Positions 1-9,140 are shown, numbered from the stretch's first letter. The stretch is DNA of 36,687 nucleotides from an uncultured Prevotella sp. (GCA_900547005.1 URER01000024.1:1-36687); one strand, 5' to 3'. Notes: generated by a model not told the origin, from the letters alone. A program made the numbers and translations.

Positions 1-178
1 TGGTGTATGTCATGCCCCGCTCACTGTAACGGTCGGTATTGTCGGACAAGGACGGACCTTCGCCGTAAACGGCGTCGGTGAGGCGGTTCATTGAGTCATA
101 CGTGAACCTGTAGCCGCGTGATGCCGTCTGCGTGCTGTCGCGCCATATTATCGAGCTTATGTTGCCGTTTAAAGATGC
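1..178. repeat. Direct repeat of the RHS core, copy 1
   Basis: Positions 1-170 align with 3099-3268 with ten mismatches by eye (about 94% identity). The similarity fades after a one-base indel near 170-178. Both copies are in the same orientation and reading frame. Direct RHS-core repeats flanking a variable tip plus immunity gene are the known substrate for tip exchange in RHS loci. Confidence 0.9.
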
Positions 179-319
179 CTTCTTCTCCGTTAGCGACACC
201 ATCCCCAAAATTAACGTTCCAATGTCTGTATTGTCTTCTGCATTAATTGAATATTTGCTTTGTCCGTAAATAGTATTACTTTGATATGTGCGATAATTCT
301 GTGTTTTTATATGTCTGCA

Positions 320-327
320 CAAAGGTA
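320..327 (-). promoter_or_regulatory. Possible -7 promoter box
   Basis: The minus strand reads TACCTTTG followed by TGC, which matches the Bacteroidota -7 consensus TAnnTTTG. No convincing -33 TTG is seen at 19-21 bases. If used, it would transcribe the orphan RHS fragment from about position 313, making the ATG at 202 the likely start. Confidence 0.35.
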
Positions 328-361
328 CGTTATAATCTTGATATAAACTAATTTTCAACAT

Positions 362-1522
362 CTACTTAACAAAAAAAGTAATTGGAAGCATATACCTCAC
401 TTTTACACACTTCCCGTTTAAACGCCCAGAAATCCATTTTGGCATATTCCTCACCATCTCAATAGCCTTATTGTTAATACTATCATTTTCTATTGATGAC
501 TTTACTATTCGAATGTCTTCAATACTTCCATATTCATTTACAACAAATGAAAGAACAATAGTTTGGCGAGTATTGTGTGATTCGTTCTTTCCTACATTCG
601 CCCTAATATAATTGTGCAAGGCTTGACTACCACCAGGGAATGACGGCATTTCATCTACAGAATCATAAACGGCATCTCCTACTACGCTATTTCCATTAGG
701 ATGTTCATGACTGAAGTTGTCTATTTCCTGTCCATATACAAGCCGCCTTTCATCTACTCCAGGCTGTATTCCCCACAAGCCATACGCCTTTCTATAGAAT
801 TCGTATCCTATGGCTTTATTACTATATTGGTAATACACTTTTTGGTTGTCTTCAGATATTGTGTATTGACGAAACCTAACTTTCCTACCCAATAAGTTCA
901 ACACGGTTGACTGCTTCGGAATGCAACTAAAAGCCTCATTCAACAACCGTCTTACATCAGACGTTGGATTGCGGAATATACGACTATCTCCTTCTGTCCA
1001 AAATTCAGTCACTCTGTCTTTTGCCTTTATGTAAAAGCGAAAATCAGAGTAAGTATCACAAAAAGAATTACAGCATTCATAAATAGTATCATTATAAAAA
1101 TATCTGTCATATACTCTTGCCGCCCTGTCCCAAGGCTCTTTCAATAACGCATAACCTTTGCCTTTCCATAATTCATACTCCATACGGCTGTGCCATACAC
1201 CGTTTCCTCGTCTGATATATATCCTGCAAGAGTCTGATTTGTTCGAACTCACAACAACAATAGTATCTTTCATTTTCCTTACTAATACATAAGGATCTTT
1301 TAGAGGTATTCCGACACCTTTCATATCAAATTCATCAAATGTCTGATACTTTTTAAATAAAGAAGTATCAAGACAAAGTGATTTTATCCAAGAAGAATTG
1401 TCAACCTTTTCGGATCGTTTTCCACAAATCATTAAATGTTGATTAGCAATAGACGGTTTTCTCTGGCATCCCACAACTATTGCTATAACACAAACACTAT
1501 ACAAAAATTTTAATATGCCCAT
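362..1522 (-). CDS. Lipoprotein with C-terminal TonB_C domain, candidate immunity protein
   Basis: 386 residues. The N-terminus is a lipoprotein signal: hydrophobic stretch, then VVGC with Cys19 as the probable lipidated residue. Residues 30-290 match nothing I recognise. Residues 291-386 are a TonB C-terminal-like domain: EMPSFPGG, a helix with YIRANV, VVNEYGSIEDIRIVKSS, MPKWISGRLNGK and a final YMLPITFF. There is no proline-rich spacer or inner-membrane anchor, so it is not a classical TonB. Its start overlaps the end of the RHS gene by 13 bases, indicating translational coupling. That is the position where polymorphic-toxin immunity genes sit, and its AT-rich composition matches the toxin tip. 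Being a lipoprotein, it would act on the periplasmic or outer-membrane side. The lipoprotein and TonB_C calls are secure; the immunity role is inference. Confidence 0.75.
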   Translation of the reverse strand: MGILKFLYSVCVIAIVVGCQRKPSIANQHLMICGKRSEKVDNSSWIKSLCLDTSLFKKYQTFDEFDMKGVGIPLKDPYVLVRKMKDTIVVVSSNKSDSCRIYIRRGNGVWHSRMEYELWKGKGYALLKEPWDRAARVYDRYFYNDTIYECCNSFCDTYSDFRFYIKAKDRVTEFWTEGDSRIFRNPTSDVRRLLNEAFSCIPKQSTVLNLLGRKVRFRQYTISEDNQKVYYQYSNKAIGYEFYRKAYGLWGIQPGVDERRLVYGQEIDNFSHEHPNGNSVVGDAVYDSVDEMPSFPGGSQALHNYIRANVGKNESHNTRQTIVLSFVVNEYGSIEDIRIVKSSIENDSINNKAIEMVRNMPKWISGRLNGKCVKVRYMLPITFFVK

Positions 1523-4500
1523 CTGAATTTATTGTTAAAAATTCCATAGTTATCAAAATAATAGCCTTCCCAACTTATCCCTGCCCTCTTGTCTATAGTG
1601 ACATTTCTAACACTTTTTGACTCCGAGCCACTCTCTGACAAAATATATTTATTTCCTTTTAACACAGAAGGAAGCATTATATATGGGAATTCCCCTTCAT
1701 AATAATTCAACCCATCTCCCCCATCGTATCTATATCCTGCACTTATTTTATGACACGCTGCAACAACTGTTGACGAGGTCTGTTCTGCTAATCCTTCTAC
1801 CATAAAACATCCATAGGAATCTCCAACATTACAAGCTCCAACAAATACTGTTCTCCCTTCTAATTTTTCACGCAAAGAAGATAAATCTGTTGTCATGTCA
1901 ATGGTATCATCGCCTATGTTAAACTTCCCGTAAGACCCATGGCTATTTAATGCTATAGTCTGAAACGTAGACCCTTTTAGAGCTAAATCATCCAAAGCAT
2001 CTTTAAAATCACCAATATTATCAACGACAAAAATTGGCATTCCCATTTCTTTTGCTATTTGATAATCATACTCAAGTGTTTTATCTCTATTACTTTGGAA
2101 TACTGCAATAACAGGATAATCCGTATAACCACATATATTTTCAAAATCATAAAGTCCCTTATAATCTATGCGGTTTACTGGATTATTATGACAATACGCA
2201 TACGGGCTGACATCTCCATATTTCTCAGCTAATGGATCTACACCCGTCCACACTACAAGTGCCGGGTCATACAGACGTGCGCCATAGTCGTATAGGTCAA
2301 GACCAAGATAATGGTCAAACTCCTTGCCGTTGTACTTATAGGGCTGGAGACCGGAATTCGTGCTCACGTCTCCGTAGATGCCGCCAAACGGGTAGTACTC
2401 CGTGGTCTGCTCCACCGTGCCATCCTCACTGACCACGGCGCGGTTGTTGCCGAGATGGTCCTGCAGGTAGTAATGGAATGAAGCCTGACCGTCCTTGAAC
2501 GTACAGTAGCCGCCGTCGAAGAGGAACTTGTCAAGTATGCCACGCGAGATAATGAAAGGACCGTTGAAATCGGTACAATATTGGTGGGACAATTTCTTAT
2601 CCCGGTCATAACGCAAATGGGCTGAGATATTTGAATAGCCGGTTTCCCGCAGTATACTCTGTAGTGTCCCTGTGGTATTGACTGGCCCAGTATCTGTGCC
2701 GGAAATGGCTGGTTTCTCAAAAAAAATAAGCAAATTGTAGAGCTGGCATAGCTTCTCTCCAGTGCTGCTGTACACGTATTCAAGGACGGAGCCACACTCA
2801 AAACTTTTGGGATTCCCAGTCAGGTCATAGGAGAACCGAACCCGCTTGTCCGGGTCATAATTAAGACGGCCGTTCCCGTCATACCGATATGTGCTGCCAC
2901 GATTTACATACGGGCTTTCGTATGGCTTCGGGGGAGTGTGCTTGAAGTCAAACGAGTTCTCATAGACGAGGCGTCCCGCGCCGTCTTCAACGGAATGCAC
3001 ACGATTACCGTCAAGCGTTATGGTAAGACTGTCTATAAGACCGAAGTCGTCTGTGTTGCGCCGGCCATAGCGCAGCAGCCTTGTCAGGGCGCCGTTCTTG
3101 GTGTATGTCATGCCCCGCTCGCTGTAACGGTCGGTATTGTCGGACAAGGACGAGCCTTCGCCGTAAACGGCGTCGGTGAGGCGGTTCATCTGGTCATACG
3201 TGAACTTGTAGCCGCGTGACGCCGTCTGCGTGCTGTCGCGCCATATTATCGAGCTTATATTGCCGTTGTAAAGAGGCGTGCCGTTGCCACTGTTATAGTA
3301 TATATCCTCACTGTAGCATTTGTCCGATATGCCCGTGAGCCAGCCCCGCACGTTGTAGGAATATGCCACTGTTCCCGCATTGCCGGGAAGGGTCTTGGAT
3401 GACGGACGGCCGAGAAGGTCGTATCCAAATGACGACACACGGTGGGACTCGCCGCCATTGTATGATATGTCTGTGTATAGAAGCGCGTCATTGACACCGC
3501 TGTAGACATTTGACACCTTTACAGAGTCCACCCTGTCCGACGAACGCAGCTCATAGGTCACAGTACGTGGCTTGTCCGTGAACGTATATGCTGTCCGCGT
3601 AAACAGCATCCTGCCGTTGGGAAAGCTGCGGCGAACATCAACGGGATGCCCCTTACGGTTGTAGTAGAAGGCGTTGTACAGCAGGACACTGTCCGTGGAG
3701 TTCGTCACGCTGCCGGTAAGAAGACCACCCACATTTTGCGCGGAGTGAACAGACATCTGACGCAACCAGTCATTGTTGTAGATATGGAAAAGCGGTCCGT
3801 TGAAAAAGTCGTACTTATCATAGTAGTTGACTGTCTCCATCTCGGGAGAAACAAGTTCTACACCACCGTAATACGAGACATAGGAATAGCCGGAGTTACA
3901 TATACCGCCATTGCCTGTATAGTTGACACAGGCGGACATACAGTCTGCAGGCGTGTTCTTGCAGACGCCCTGCACGGCAAGGCGGTAACGGCTGTCGTAC
4001 AGGAAGAAGCGGCACTTGCCTGCTTCGCGTAGCGGACCGTCCAGCAGGAAGGCGAGGCAGTTGTACTTGTCATACCAATAGCACACTGGCTCACAGCCGG
4101 GACGGCGCGAGTACACGCGGCGCATACGCTTGTCATAACGGTATTCGTAGGAGTATTTCTCCATGTCGGGGTCGTCCTGATACATCGGAGACAGTATGAA
4201 GCGCAGGTTGCCGTGGAGGTCATAAACAAAATAGGTGTCGACACCGCCTGGACGGCGTTCAAGGATCTTGCGGCCGAAGAAGTCGGTGAACACTGTCACG
4301 GTCTTGCCGTCCTCGTCGGTCACGCTCTCACCGTCCAATGCCCCCTCGGCGTAATATCCTGACTGCGCGGGAGTGTCGGAACCATCAGAAGCCGTGTACT
4401 TCCTGACAGAGCCGGCGGCATTGAGGATGTGGCCGCGCGTTACCTTCTTGCCAGCGCAGTGCCACGACGCACCCGGTCCGCAGACAGATATCTCCCTGTC

Positions 4501-4875
4501 CAGGACGTCATAGCCGGTCTGTGTGAACGGATAGTAGTTGTTGCCGTTGGAGGCCTGTGACAAGGCTGCCACAGAGGAAGGTTCCCTGTAATCGGGAGAC
4601 GTGCCGTCTACACCCGGAAGCCATGTCTTTGACAGACGCCCGCCACTGTCATACTCATGGAGTATGTATGCACACTTGCCGTCGGTGTTAAGCCCGTCCG
4701 TGACCTCCTCCGAAAGACGGCCGAGACCGTCGTAATAGTCCACCCCGGTAATCTTGCCGCTACCGCCGGCATCAAGCATTGTCACGGTCTTGATATAGTT
4801 TTGCGTGTTGCTTTGCGCAGGCAGTCCAACGGATATGGCTGCAAGTATGCCAACTGATATTGTCTTCTTTATCAT
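1510..4875 (-). CDS. Secreted RHS-repeat protein with C-terminal caspase-like (DUF4347-type) tip
   Basis: 1121 residues. A signal peptide covers about residues 1-21 (ends LPAQS). A DUF6443-like start follows (NYIKTVTMLDAGGSG, then DYYDGLGRLSEEV), then YD-type repeats. The RHS-associated core runs from about residue 800 to 907: YYLQDHLGNNRAVV with His807, EYYPFGG, YDYGARLYDP, DPLAEKYGDVSPY, NNPVNRIDYKG. The core ends in DYKG rather than the usual DPxG. Residues 908-1121 are the variable tip. It contains TIALNSHGSYGKF (His979) and TVFVGACNVGDS (Cys1015), then GLAEQTSSTVVAA. This pattern, a hydrophobic strand before His-Gly and another before Ala-Cys, is that of clan CD cysteine peptidases and closely resembles DUF4347. 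The start has a good Shine-Dalgarno site (AGGAGG). The gene lies 10 bases after the T9SS-like gene and overlaps the lipoprotein gene. A peptidase toxin or processing activity is inferred. Confidence 0.88.
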   Translation of the reverse strand: MIKKTISVGILAAISVGLPAQSNTQNYIKTVTMLDAGGSGKITGVDYYDGLGRLSEEVTDGLNTDGKCAYILHEYDSGGRLSKTWLPGVDGTSPDYREPSSVAALSQASNGNNYYPFTQTGYDVLDREISVCGPGASWHCAGKKVTRGHILNAAGSVRKYTASDGSDTPAQSGYYAEGALDGESVTDEDGKTVTVFTDFFGRKILERRPGGVDTYFVYDLHGNLRFILSPMYQDDPDMEKYSYEYRYDKRMRRVYSRRPGCEPVCYWYDKYNCLAFLLDGPLREAGKCRFFLYDSRYRLAVQGVCKNTPADCMSACVNYTGNGGICNSGYSYVSYYGGVELVSPEMETVNYYDKYDFFNGPLFHIYNNDWLRQMSVHSAQNVGGLLTGSVTNSTDSVLLYNAFYYNRKGHPVDVRRSFPNGRMLFTRTAYTFTDKPRTVTYELRSSDRVDSVKVSNVYSGVNDALLYTDISYNGGESHRVSSFGYDLLGRPSSKTLPGNAGTVAYSYNVRGWLTGISDKCYSEDIYYNSGNGTPLYNGNISSIIWRDSTQTASRGYKFTYDQMNRLTDAVYGEGSSLSDNTDRYSERGMTYTKNGALTRLLRYGRRNTDDFGLIDSLTITLDGNRVHSVEDGAGRLVYENSFDFKHTPPKPYESPYVNRGSTYRYDGNGRLNYDPDKRVRFSYDLTGNPKSFECGSVLEYVYSSTGEKLCQLYNLLIFFEKPAISGTDTGPVNTTGTLQSILRETGYSNISAHLRYDRDKKLSHQYCTDFNGPFIISRGILDKFLFDGGYCTFKDGQASFHYYLQDHLGNNRAVVSEDGTVEQTTEYYPFGGIYGDVSTNSGLQPYKYNGKEFDHYLGLDLYDYGARLYDPALVVWTGVDPLAEKYGDVSPYAYCHNNPVNRIDYKGLYDFENICGYTDYPVIAVFQSNRDKTLEYDYQIAKEMGMPIFVVDNIGDFKDALDDLALKGSTFQTIALNSHGSYGKFNIGDDTIDMTTDLSSLREKLEGRTVFVGACNVGDSYGCFMVEGLAEQTSSTVVAACHKISAGYRYDGGDGLNYYEGEFPYIMLPSVLKGNKYILSESGSESKSVRNVTIDKRAGISWEGYYFDNYGIFNNKFRWAY
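3099..3276. repeat. Direct repeat of the RHS core, copy 2
   Basis: This is the in-gene partner of the repeat at 1-178. It encodes residues around NGNISSIIW to RYSERGMTYT of the full RHS protein. Recombination between the two copies would delete or replace the 3.1 kb between them, that is the RHS C-terminal half, its tip and the lipoprotein gene. Confidence 0.9.
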
Positions 4876-4885
4876 AGAAAGCCTC

Positions 4886-5956
4886 CTATATCTTTACCTT
4901 ATTACTATGTACCTCGCCACCGGCGTTGATATACAAGACATATTCTCCGCGCCGCAGACCGCCACAATCAATGGTCATCATATTGTCGCCTCCGGCATGA
5001 CCTGAGAATGTGGCCTGACGGTACACCACTCCAGACATATCCGAGACTATCGCCAGAATACGCATATCGGTACGCAGATTGTAGCTAATGCTGATTGAAC
5101 CGTCACGGACTTCTATGTCATAGCTTATGACATTATCCCGTGAAGCTTCCTTCCCGGATGCATCTTTGTCCAATTCCGTCATATTGATGGAGTCGTTAAG
5201 GCTTTTCTGCATTTCGGGAAGGTATCTGAACGATATCCTGTCCGTAGTCATCAAGGCGGAGTCATGGTAATATGAGATCTCGTGTGTCTCGAAAACCGGA
5301 TAACGCCAGCCACGGACGAACCACTGATATATGTCGTATATCTCAAGTTGCCTGTCTGTCGTATCCCTGACGATCGTGTCTTTCTCAATTCCGACAGATG
5401 AAGTGCGGATGGTATGCACACGCAGGACATTGTCCAAAGTGTCCCTGTCCGACACCGCCATTCTTCCAGTTGCGTCCGCTTCTATCCTCACATTGCCGCG
5501 GACATCCACGGCGTTCCTGTTACAGTACAGCCCTCTGCCTTTATAGTCGGAAACAGCATGGGCACCATAGGAAAGAGGATATTTCATCTTCATCAATGGC
5601 CGGGAATAGACAATCTTGAGTATCGGAGTCTCATAACCGGTCTGGAACAGGGTGTCAGCGGAAAACATATATCTGTCCATTGAATACGGCTCTATTCCCC
5701 TTATCACGCCGGCAGTGTCTTTGAAGTACTCTATCCTGTAGCTTTCGCACAGGACATCCACATCACGGAAATCCCAAAACATATCACGGCCGGCATCCCC
5801 AGGCTCGACATACCCTAATTGCTGCTTATATACGACATCATTGCTTCTAATGCCGTTGTGTTCCAGGGAAACCGTATTCTGCGCTCCTGCGGTATGCGTG
5901 AAAAGGCACAGGAGCAAGACACACACAGAATGGGCAAAGTATTTTATATTCCACAT
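4886..5956 (-). CDS. Secreted protein with T9SS-like C-terminal sorting domain
   Basis: 356 residues. A signal peptide with a hydrophobic core (VLLLCLF) probably ends after HTAGA, around residue 25. The middle matches no family I know. The last 70 or so residues read like a type A T9SS sorting domain: ISISYNLRTDMRILAIVSD, then GVVYRQATF, then LRRGEYVLYINAGGEVHSNK and VKI at the end. This is the beta-sandwich with a terminal YxLxI...xKxxI strand seen in Bacteroidota T9SS cargo. It lies 6 bases after the upstream RHS-shell gene and 10 bases before the second RHS gene, so the three are almost certainly one transcript. It may be a surface partner of the two RHS proteins. The exact job is unknown. 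Confidence 0.75.
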   Translation of the reverse strand: MWNIKYFAHSVCVLLLCLFTHTAGAQNTVSLEHNGIRSNDVVYKQQLGYVEPGDAGRDMFWDFRDVDVLCESYRIEYFKDTAGVIRGIEPYSMDRYMFSADTLFQTGYETPILKIVYSRPLMKMKYPLSYGAHAVSDYKGRGLYCNRNAVDVRGNVRIEADATGRMAVSDRDTLDNVLRVHTIRTSSVGIEKDTIVRDTTDRQLEIYDIYQWFVRGWRYPVFETHEISYYHDSALMTTDRISFRYLPEMQKSLNDSINMTELDKDASGKEASRDNVISYDIEVRDGSISISYNLRTDMRILAIVSDMSGVVYRQATFSGHAGGDNMMTIDCGGLRRGEYVLYINAGGEVHSNKVKI

Positions 5957-5962
5957 ATTCTT

Positions 5963-8900
5963 TTATTTCTTTTCTGAGTTCTCGTAATTATTATAGTCAT
6001 ACGTCTGTATGGCATTGCCGTCTTCATCGTATTTTCCGATAAGTCTGCCGAAACTGTCGTATTTATACCTGATGACATAGCCCCGGGGATATACCATAGC
6101 GGTGACGCCGAGGAACGGGTCGTATGCATAGCCGTAAAATTCAGAAAGTGAGCTTTTTGAGTAAGATAGTATTCTCGCAATGCACTTTTCCCTGTCAAAC
6201 ACTATACTGTCAGGAAATGAAATCGGTATATAACCATTGCCTTTCATCATTATGTAATTGTCATTATATCCCCATTTTATATAGGTCGAAGGTTTGCCAA
6301 GCTCGGTATACATCCAAAGAGCACCTGTCGAGGTATAATTATTGCAAATCAGAAGTGTGTCGGTATTGTTCCGGCTGTTTCTTCTTGTCAGCAATGCCGG
6401 AGCCTGATACATATTGCCGTTGAACTTGAACTGCTTATATATGGTAAAGTCTGTCGTTGTATATAAACCGTTTGCATAATTAGTCACCTGCACAGGCTTG
6501 ATGCAGAACATATCACTGTACAGGCTGTTGCCGCAGTCATTATACCAATATACTTTTTTCTCCGACTGGCCGCCCCGTTCTGTACTTTCAGATTTCAGAA
6601 GGCGCGTGTCTACCGTATGGTCATAGAATCTTTTTACGTTAATGACTGTGTCCTTTCTTGTGTACAGTGTATTGGTGACCGCCTTGCGGCTGCCGTCAAA
6701 CAAGGTATCGTGCAGTGCAGTAATGTCAAACTTAGGATAATACATCTTGTAGACTCCGCCGCTGTAATAGCCGAAAGAAGCGGAATTGCCGTTATTCACG
6801 TATCCCATGTTATAAGTATAGGTAGAATACCGGTCTATATTGTCCGTGCGGTACTGATAGTCCGTAGACCTGACTTTCTTTCCATTTGCATCATACAAAG
6901 TCTGCTGCAGCAGCTTCCCCCGCTTGAAGCCTTTTTCCGAATACTCATCATACGGTGAAGGCTTGCCGCCCATGAACTCTATCATGAAAGGCTCGTCTTT
7001 ATATCCTGAATCTGACAAGTTGGAAAAGCGGTATACCGTCTTTCTGCCCGTAGCATCATGTTCCGTGACAAAGGTATAGCCAAGACTTGGGCCGAAAGAA
7101 TTTGAAAGGGGGATGATGGATGTCGTGCGGAAAGTCGTAAGGGATGATCTGGATTTGCTGCTTATGGTGTAGGCCTGCCAGTCCGGCCAATAATACTTTG
7201 GCGCGGCAAACAACTCTCCGCTCGACTTGTCTGTTCCGGGGTAAGTATATTCAAAGGTACGTCTGCCAAGCATCTTCTTCCTGTCCGGCCTGTCATAGTC
7301 CGTTATGGACTTTATCCTGAGACCGCCGCCAATTCCTACTGAGTCTTTCATGCTTTGCCTGTTGTCGGTCATGCACTTGCTGAAGCGGTTCGGCTCATAC
7401 TCGAATACCGTCACGCCGCCGGTCGGATATTGTATTTCCGTCAGCGAACCTAATTTCGTGTAATTGAAATCCGGGGTGCGGGTAGACTTGAAACCGGCGT
7501 AGTCCTTTATCTGCCAGGCGGTGTATTCCTTACCGTTATAATATCCCCAGTGGTCATAGGCCGTCGTGAGATAGTCTGAAGGAACATTGTCGAAATTGTC
7601 ATACTTGAAACGGTAACTGCCGTGTACTCCGATTGAGCCTGTATAAAACACAGGATAATCTTGAACTCTTATGCTGTCCAAATGCATTCTTCCATTATAG
7701 CCGTAATAGAATCTGTAGCCTTTGGCGTTTTTTCCGTTGTCACTGGCTTTTGAGGACATTACGACATAATACAGTTTCTTTGAACGGGCATATCTAAATA
7801 TGTCACACGGATCGTCTTTAGCTGGCTTGAACTTATATTTGGAAAGGGTCGCATCTGTGGTCTGCAGATAATAAAATGCCCCGATAGAGGACTGCCCACT
7901 CTCGGAATTCCATCCACGGACCAACTTTGCCAAAGTATTGTAAAGGGCTGGTGTCGAGCCGGCATCTCTGTAAAGTCTCCTGTACATATCTTCTGTCGGG
8001 ACATTGCCGTTTTGGGACATAAATTCTATTGCGACCCCATTTGTACCCTCTATTTTCTTGGGATACACAGGTGAACTGATGCTGAATCCATAAGGGAAAC
8101 TGCTGTTAGATGAGGAAATGTCCTGGCCGTATGCACCGAACCAACCAAAATGGCCGCTCTCCTTAACCCTTATATACTCGCAGGCGTTATACGCCTGTAT
8201 TATATAGGTTCCTCTTTCATAGGACAATTTGAACAATTCATTTCCGTATTTGTCCGTCACTTTCGTAAGATACCAGCTCATGGCGTGCCACGACTCGTTG
8301 TCTTCATTCTTACTCATGTAAAAGAAATTCGTCGTAAACTCTATGGCGTTCATGTCTCCGCCGAATTCATACAGAGTGCCCTCCGCATCCCTGATTTTGA
8401 ATCCTTTTATCGTTTTCGGCTGATTACGGTCTATGGCAGTCTGCTTGGGATACTTGTCTATGAAAGGGGATGTGAAATTGCCCGGGTCTGTATAGTCGAA
8501 GATTATTTCAAGGTTCTCGTCAGACTGCACTTTCCAGTTGCCGCTGTTGTCAAGGAAGAACTTTCCCGTATGCCCCATGAAATTGAAAGTGAAAACGTCT
8601 GCTGCCAAATCATAACGCTGGTATAAGGATTCTTCCTTCAACTGACTATAGTCATCTGAGGAGTTGGATATCATCAGAGGCAGGACATTCAGAGACTGAT
8701 AATAATTCTTGGGGGTATATGACAGTTGGTTCAGGGTCTGCTTGGGATAGAGCCATTCATCATATCTCCCGTGTACGGTACGGGTGATTACGCCTCCCGC
8801 CTCCAATGTCCAGTTGTGTCCGAGCCAACCGGGAACGGAGTTCACCAGCAAGCCGGATGCGTCATAACGGAGGGCTATAGGCATCGTTACGTCGCGAACG

Positions 8901-9103
8901 GTGAAATCATACAATGGAATCCTTACATCGGGAGTACCTGTGTACAATGATACGGGTGTGTCGCCGTATTTTCCTAAAGAAGCCGCATTCGGTGTCGGAA
9001 TCTCACCCGGCAGCTTATACTGTGCAAAAACGGGAAATGCCATTAATAGCGCAATACAACATAATGCAACTCTATACTTAATATCAATCGCTGCAAAACT
9101 CAT
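5963..9103 (-). CDS. Secreted RHS/YD-repeat shell protein without toxin tip
   Basis: 1046 residues. A signal peptide (VALCCIALLMAFPVFAQ) ends near residue 28. Next comes the N-terminal block typical of Bacteroidota RHS-like proteins: PTPNAASLGKYGDTPVSLYT, IPLYDF, then MPIALRYDASGL and PGWLGHNWTLEAGG. Long beta-rich YD-like sequence follows (TEIQYPTGGVTVFEYEPNRF). The C-terminus holds a clean YD repeat (RYKYDSFGRLIGKYDEDGN) and stops at NYENSEKK, with no core motif and no variable tip. It is the first gene of the tight RHS cluster, with only 6 bases to the next. I infer that it and the second RHS protein may form a split RHS shell, as TcB and TcC do, but this cannot be shown from sequence alone. 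No Shine-Dalgarno site precedes the start. Confidence 0.85.
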   Translation of the reverse strand: MSFAAIDIKYRVALCCIALLMAFPVFAQYKLPGEIPTPNAASLGKYGDTPVSLYTGTPDVRIPLYDFTVRDVTMPIALRYDASGLLVNSVPGWLGHNWTLEAGGVITRTVHGRYDEWLYPKQTLNQLSYTPKNYYQSLNVLPLMISNSSDDYSQLKEESLYQRYDLAADVFTFNFMGHTGKFFLDNSGNWKVQSDENLEIIFDYTDPGNFTSPFIDKYPKQTAIDRNQPKTIKGFKIRDAEGTLYEFGGDMNAIEFTTNFFYMSKNEDNESWHAMSWYLTKVTDKYGNELFKLSYERGTYIIQAYNACEYIRVKESGHFGWFGAYGQDISSSNSSFPYGFSISSPVYPKKIEGTNGVAIEFMSQNGNVPTEDMYRRLYRDAGSTPALYNTLAKLVRGWNSESGQSSIGAFYYLQTTDATLSKYKFKPAKDDPCDIFRYARSKKLYYVVMSSKASDNGKNAKGYRFYYGYNGRMHLDSIRVQDYPVFYTGSIGVHGSYRFKYDNFDNVPSDYLTTAYDHWGYYNGKEYTAWQIKDYAGFKSTRTPDFNYTKLGSLTEIQYPTGGVTVFEYEPNRFSKCMTDNRQSMKDSVGIGGGLRIKSITDYDRPDRKKMLGRRTFEYTYPGTDKSSGELFAAPKYYWPDWQAYTISSKSRSSLTTFRTTSIIPLSNSFGPSLGYTFVTEHDATGRKTVYRFSNLSDSGYKDEPFMIEFMGGKPSPYDEYSEKGFKRGKLLQQTLYDANGKKVRSTDYQYRTDNIDRYSTYTYNMGYVNNGNSASFGYYSGGVYKMYYPKFDITALHDTLFDGSRKAVTNTLYTRKDTVINVKRFYDHTVDTRLLKSESTERGGQSEKKVYWYNDCGNSLYSDMFCIKPVQVTNYANGLYTTTDFTIYKQFKFNGNMYQAPALLTRRNSRNNTDTLLICNNYTSTGALWMYTELGKPSTYIKWGYNDNYIMMKGNGYIPISFPDSIVFDREKCIARILSYSKSSLSEFYGYAYDPFLGVTAMVYPRGYVIRYKYDSFGRLIGKYDEDGNAIQTYDYNNYENSEKK

Positions 9104-9140
9104 AAAAGTTGTATTTTATAAGGTTTCTTCTAAAATTATA

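Larger units (their letters stand above)
1..361 (-). pseudogene. 5'-truncated RHS core copy, runs off the window
   Basis: Read on the minus strand, the frame is open from an ATG at 361-359 to the window edge (about 120 codons). The ATG directly abuts the TAG stop (364-362) of the lipoprotein gene. From about residue 62 on (positions 178-1) it encodes the same RHS segment as the neighbouring RHS gene: NGNISSIIWRDSTQ, then FTYDSMNRLTDAVYGEG. The first 60 residues match nothing I recognise. There is no signal peptide and no DUF6443 region, so if translated it is an N-terminally cut RHS protein. An in-frame internal ATG at 202-200 is an alternative start. I infer an orphan tip cassette or RHS remnant left by recombination. 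The rest lies outside the window, so it cannot be decided whether it is a functional gene. Confidence 0.55.

Noticed and set aside
2364..2801. Minus-strand open frame inside the RHS gene in another frame
   Set aside because: Repetitive Ser/Thr/Arg composition typical of a shifted RHS frame; the RHS frame continues intact through it, so there is no frameshift.
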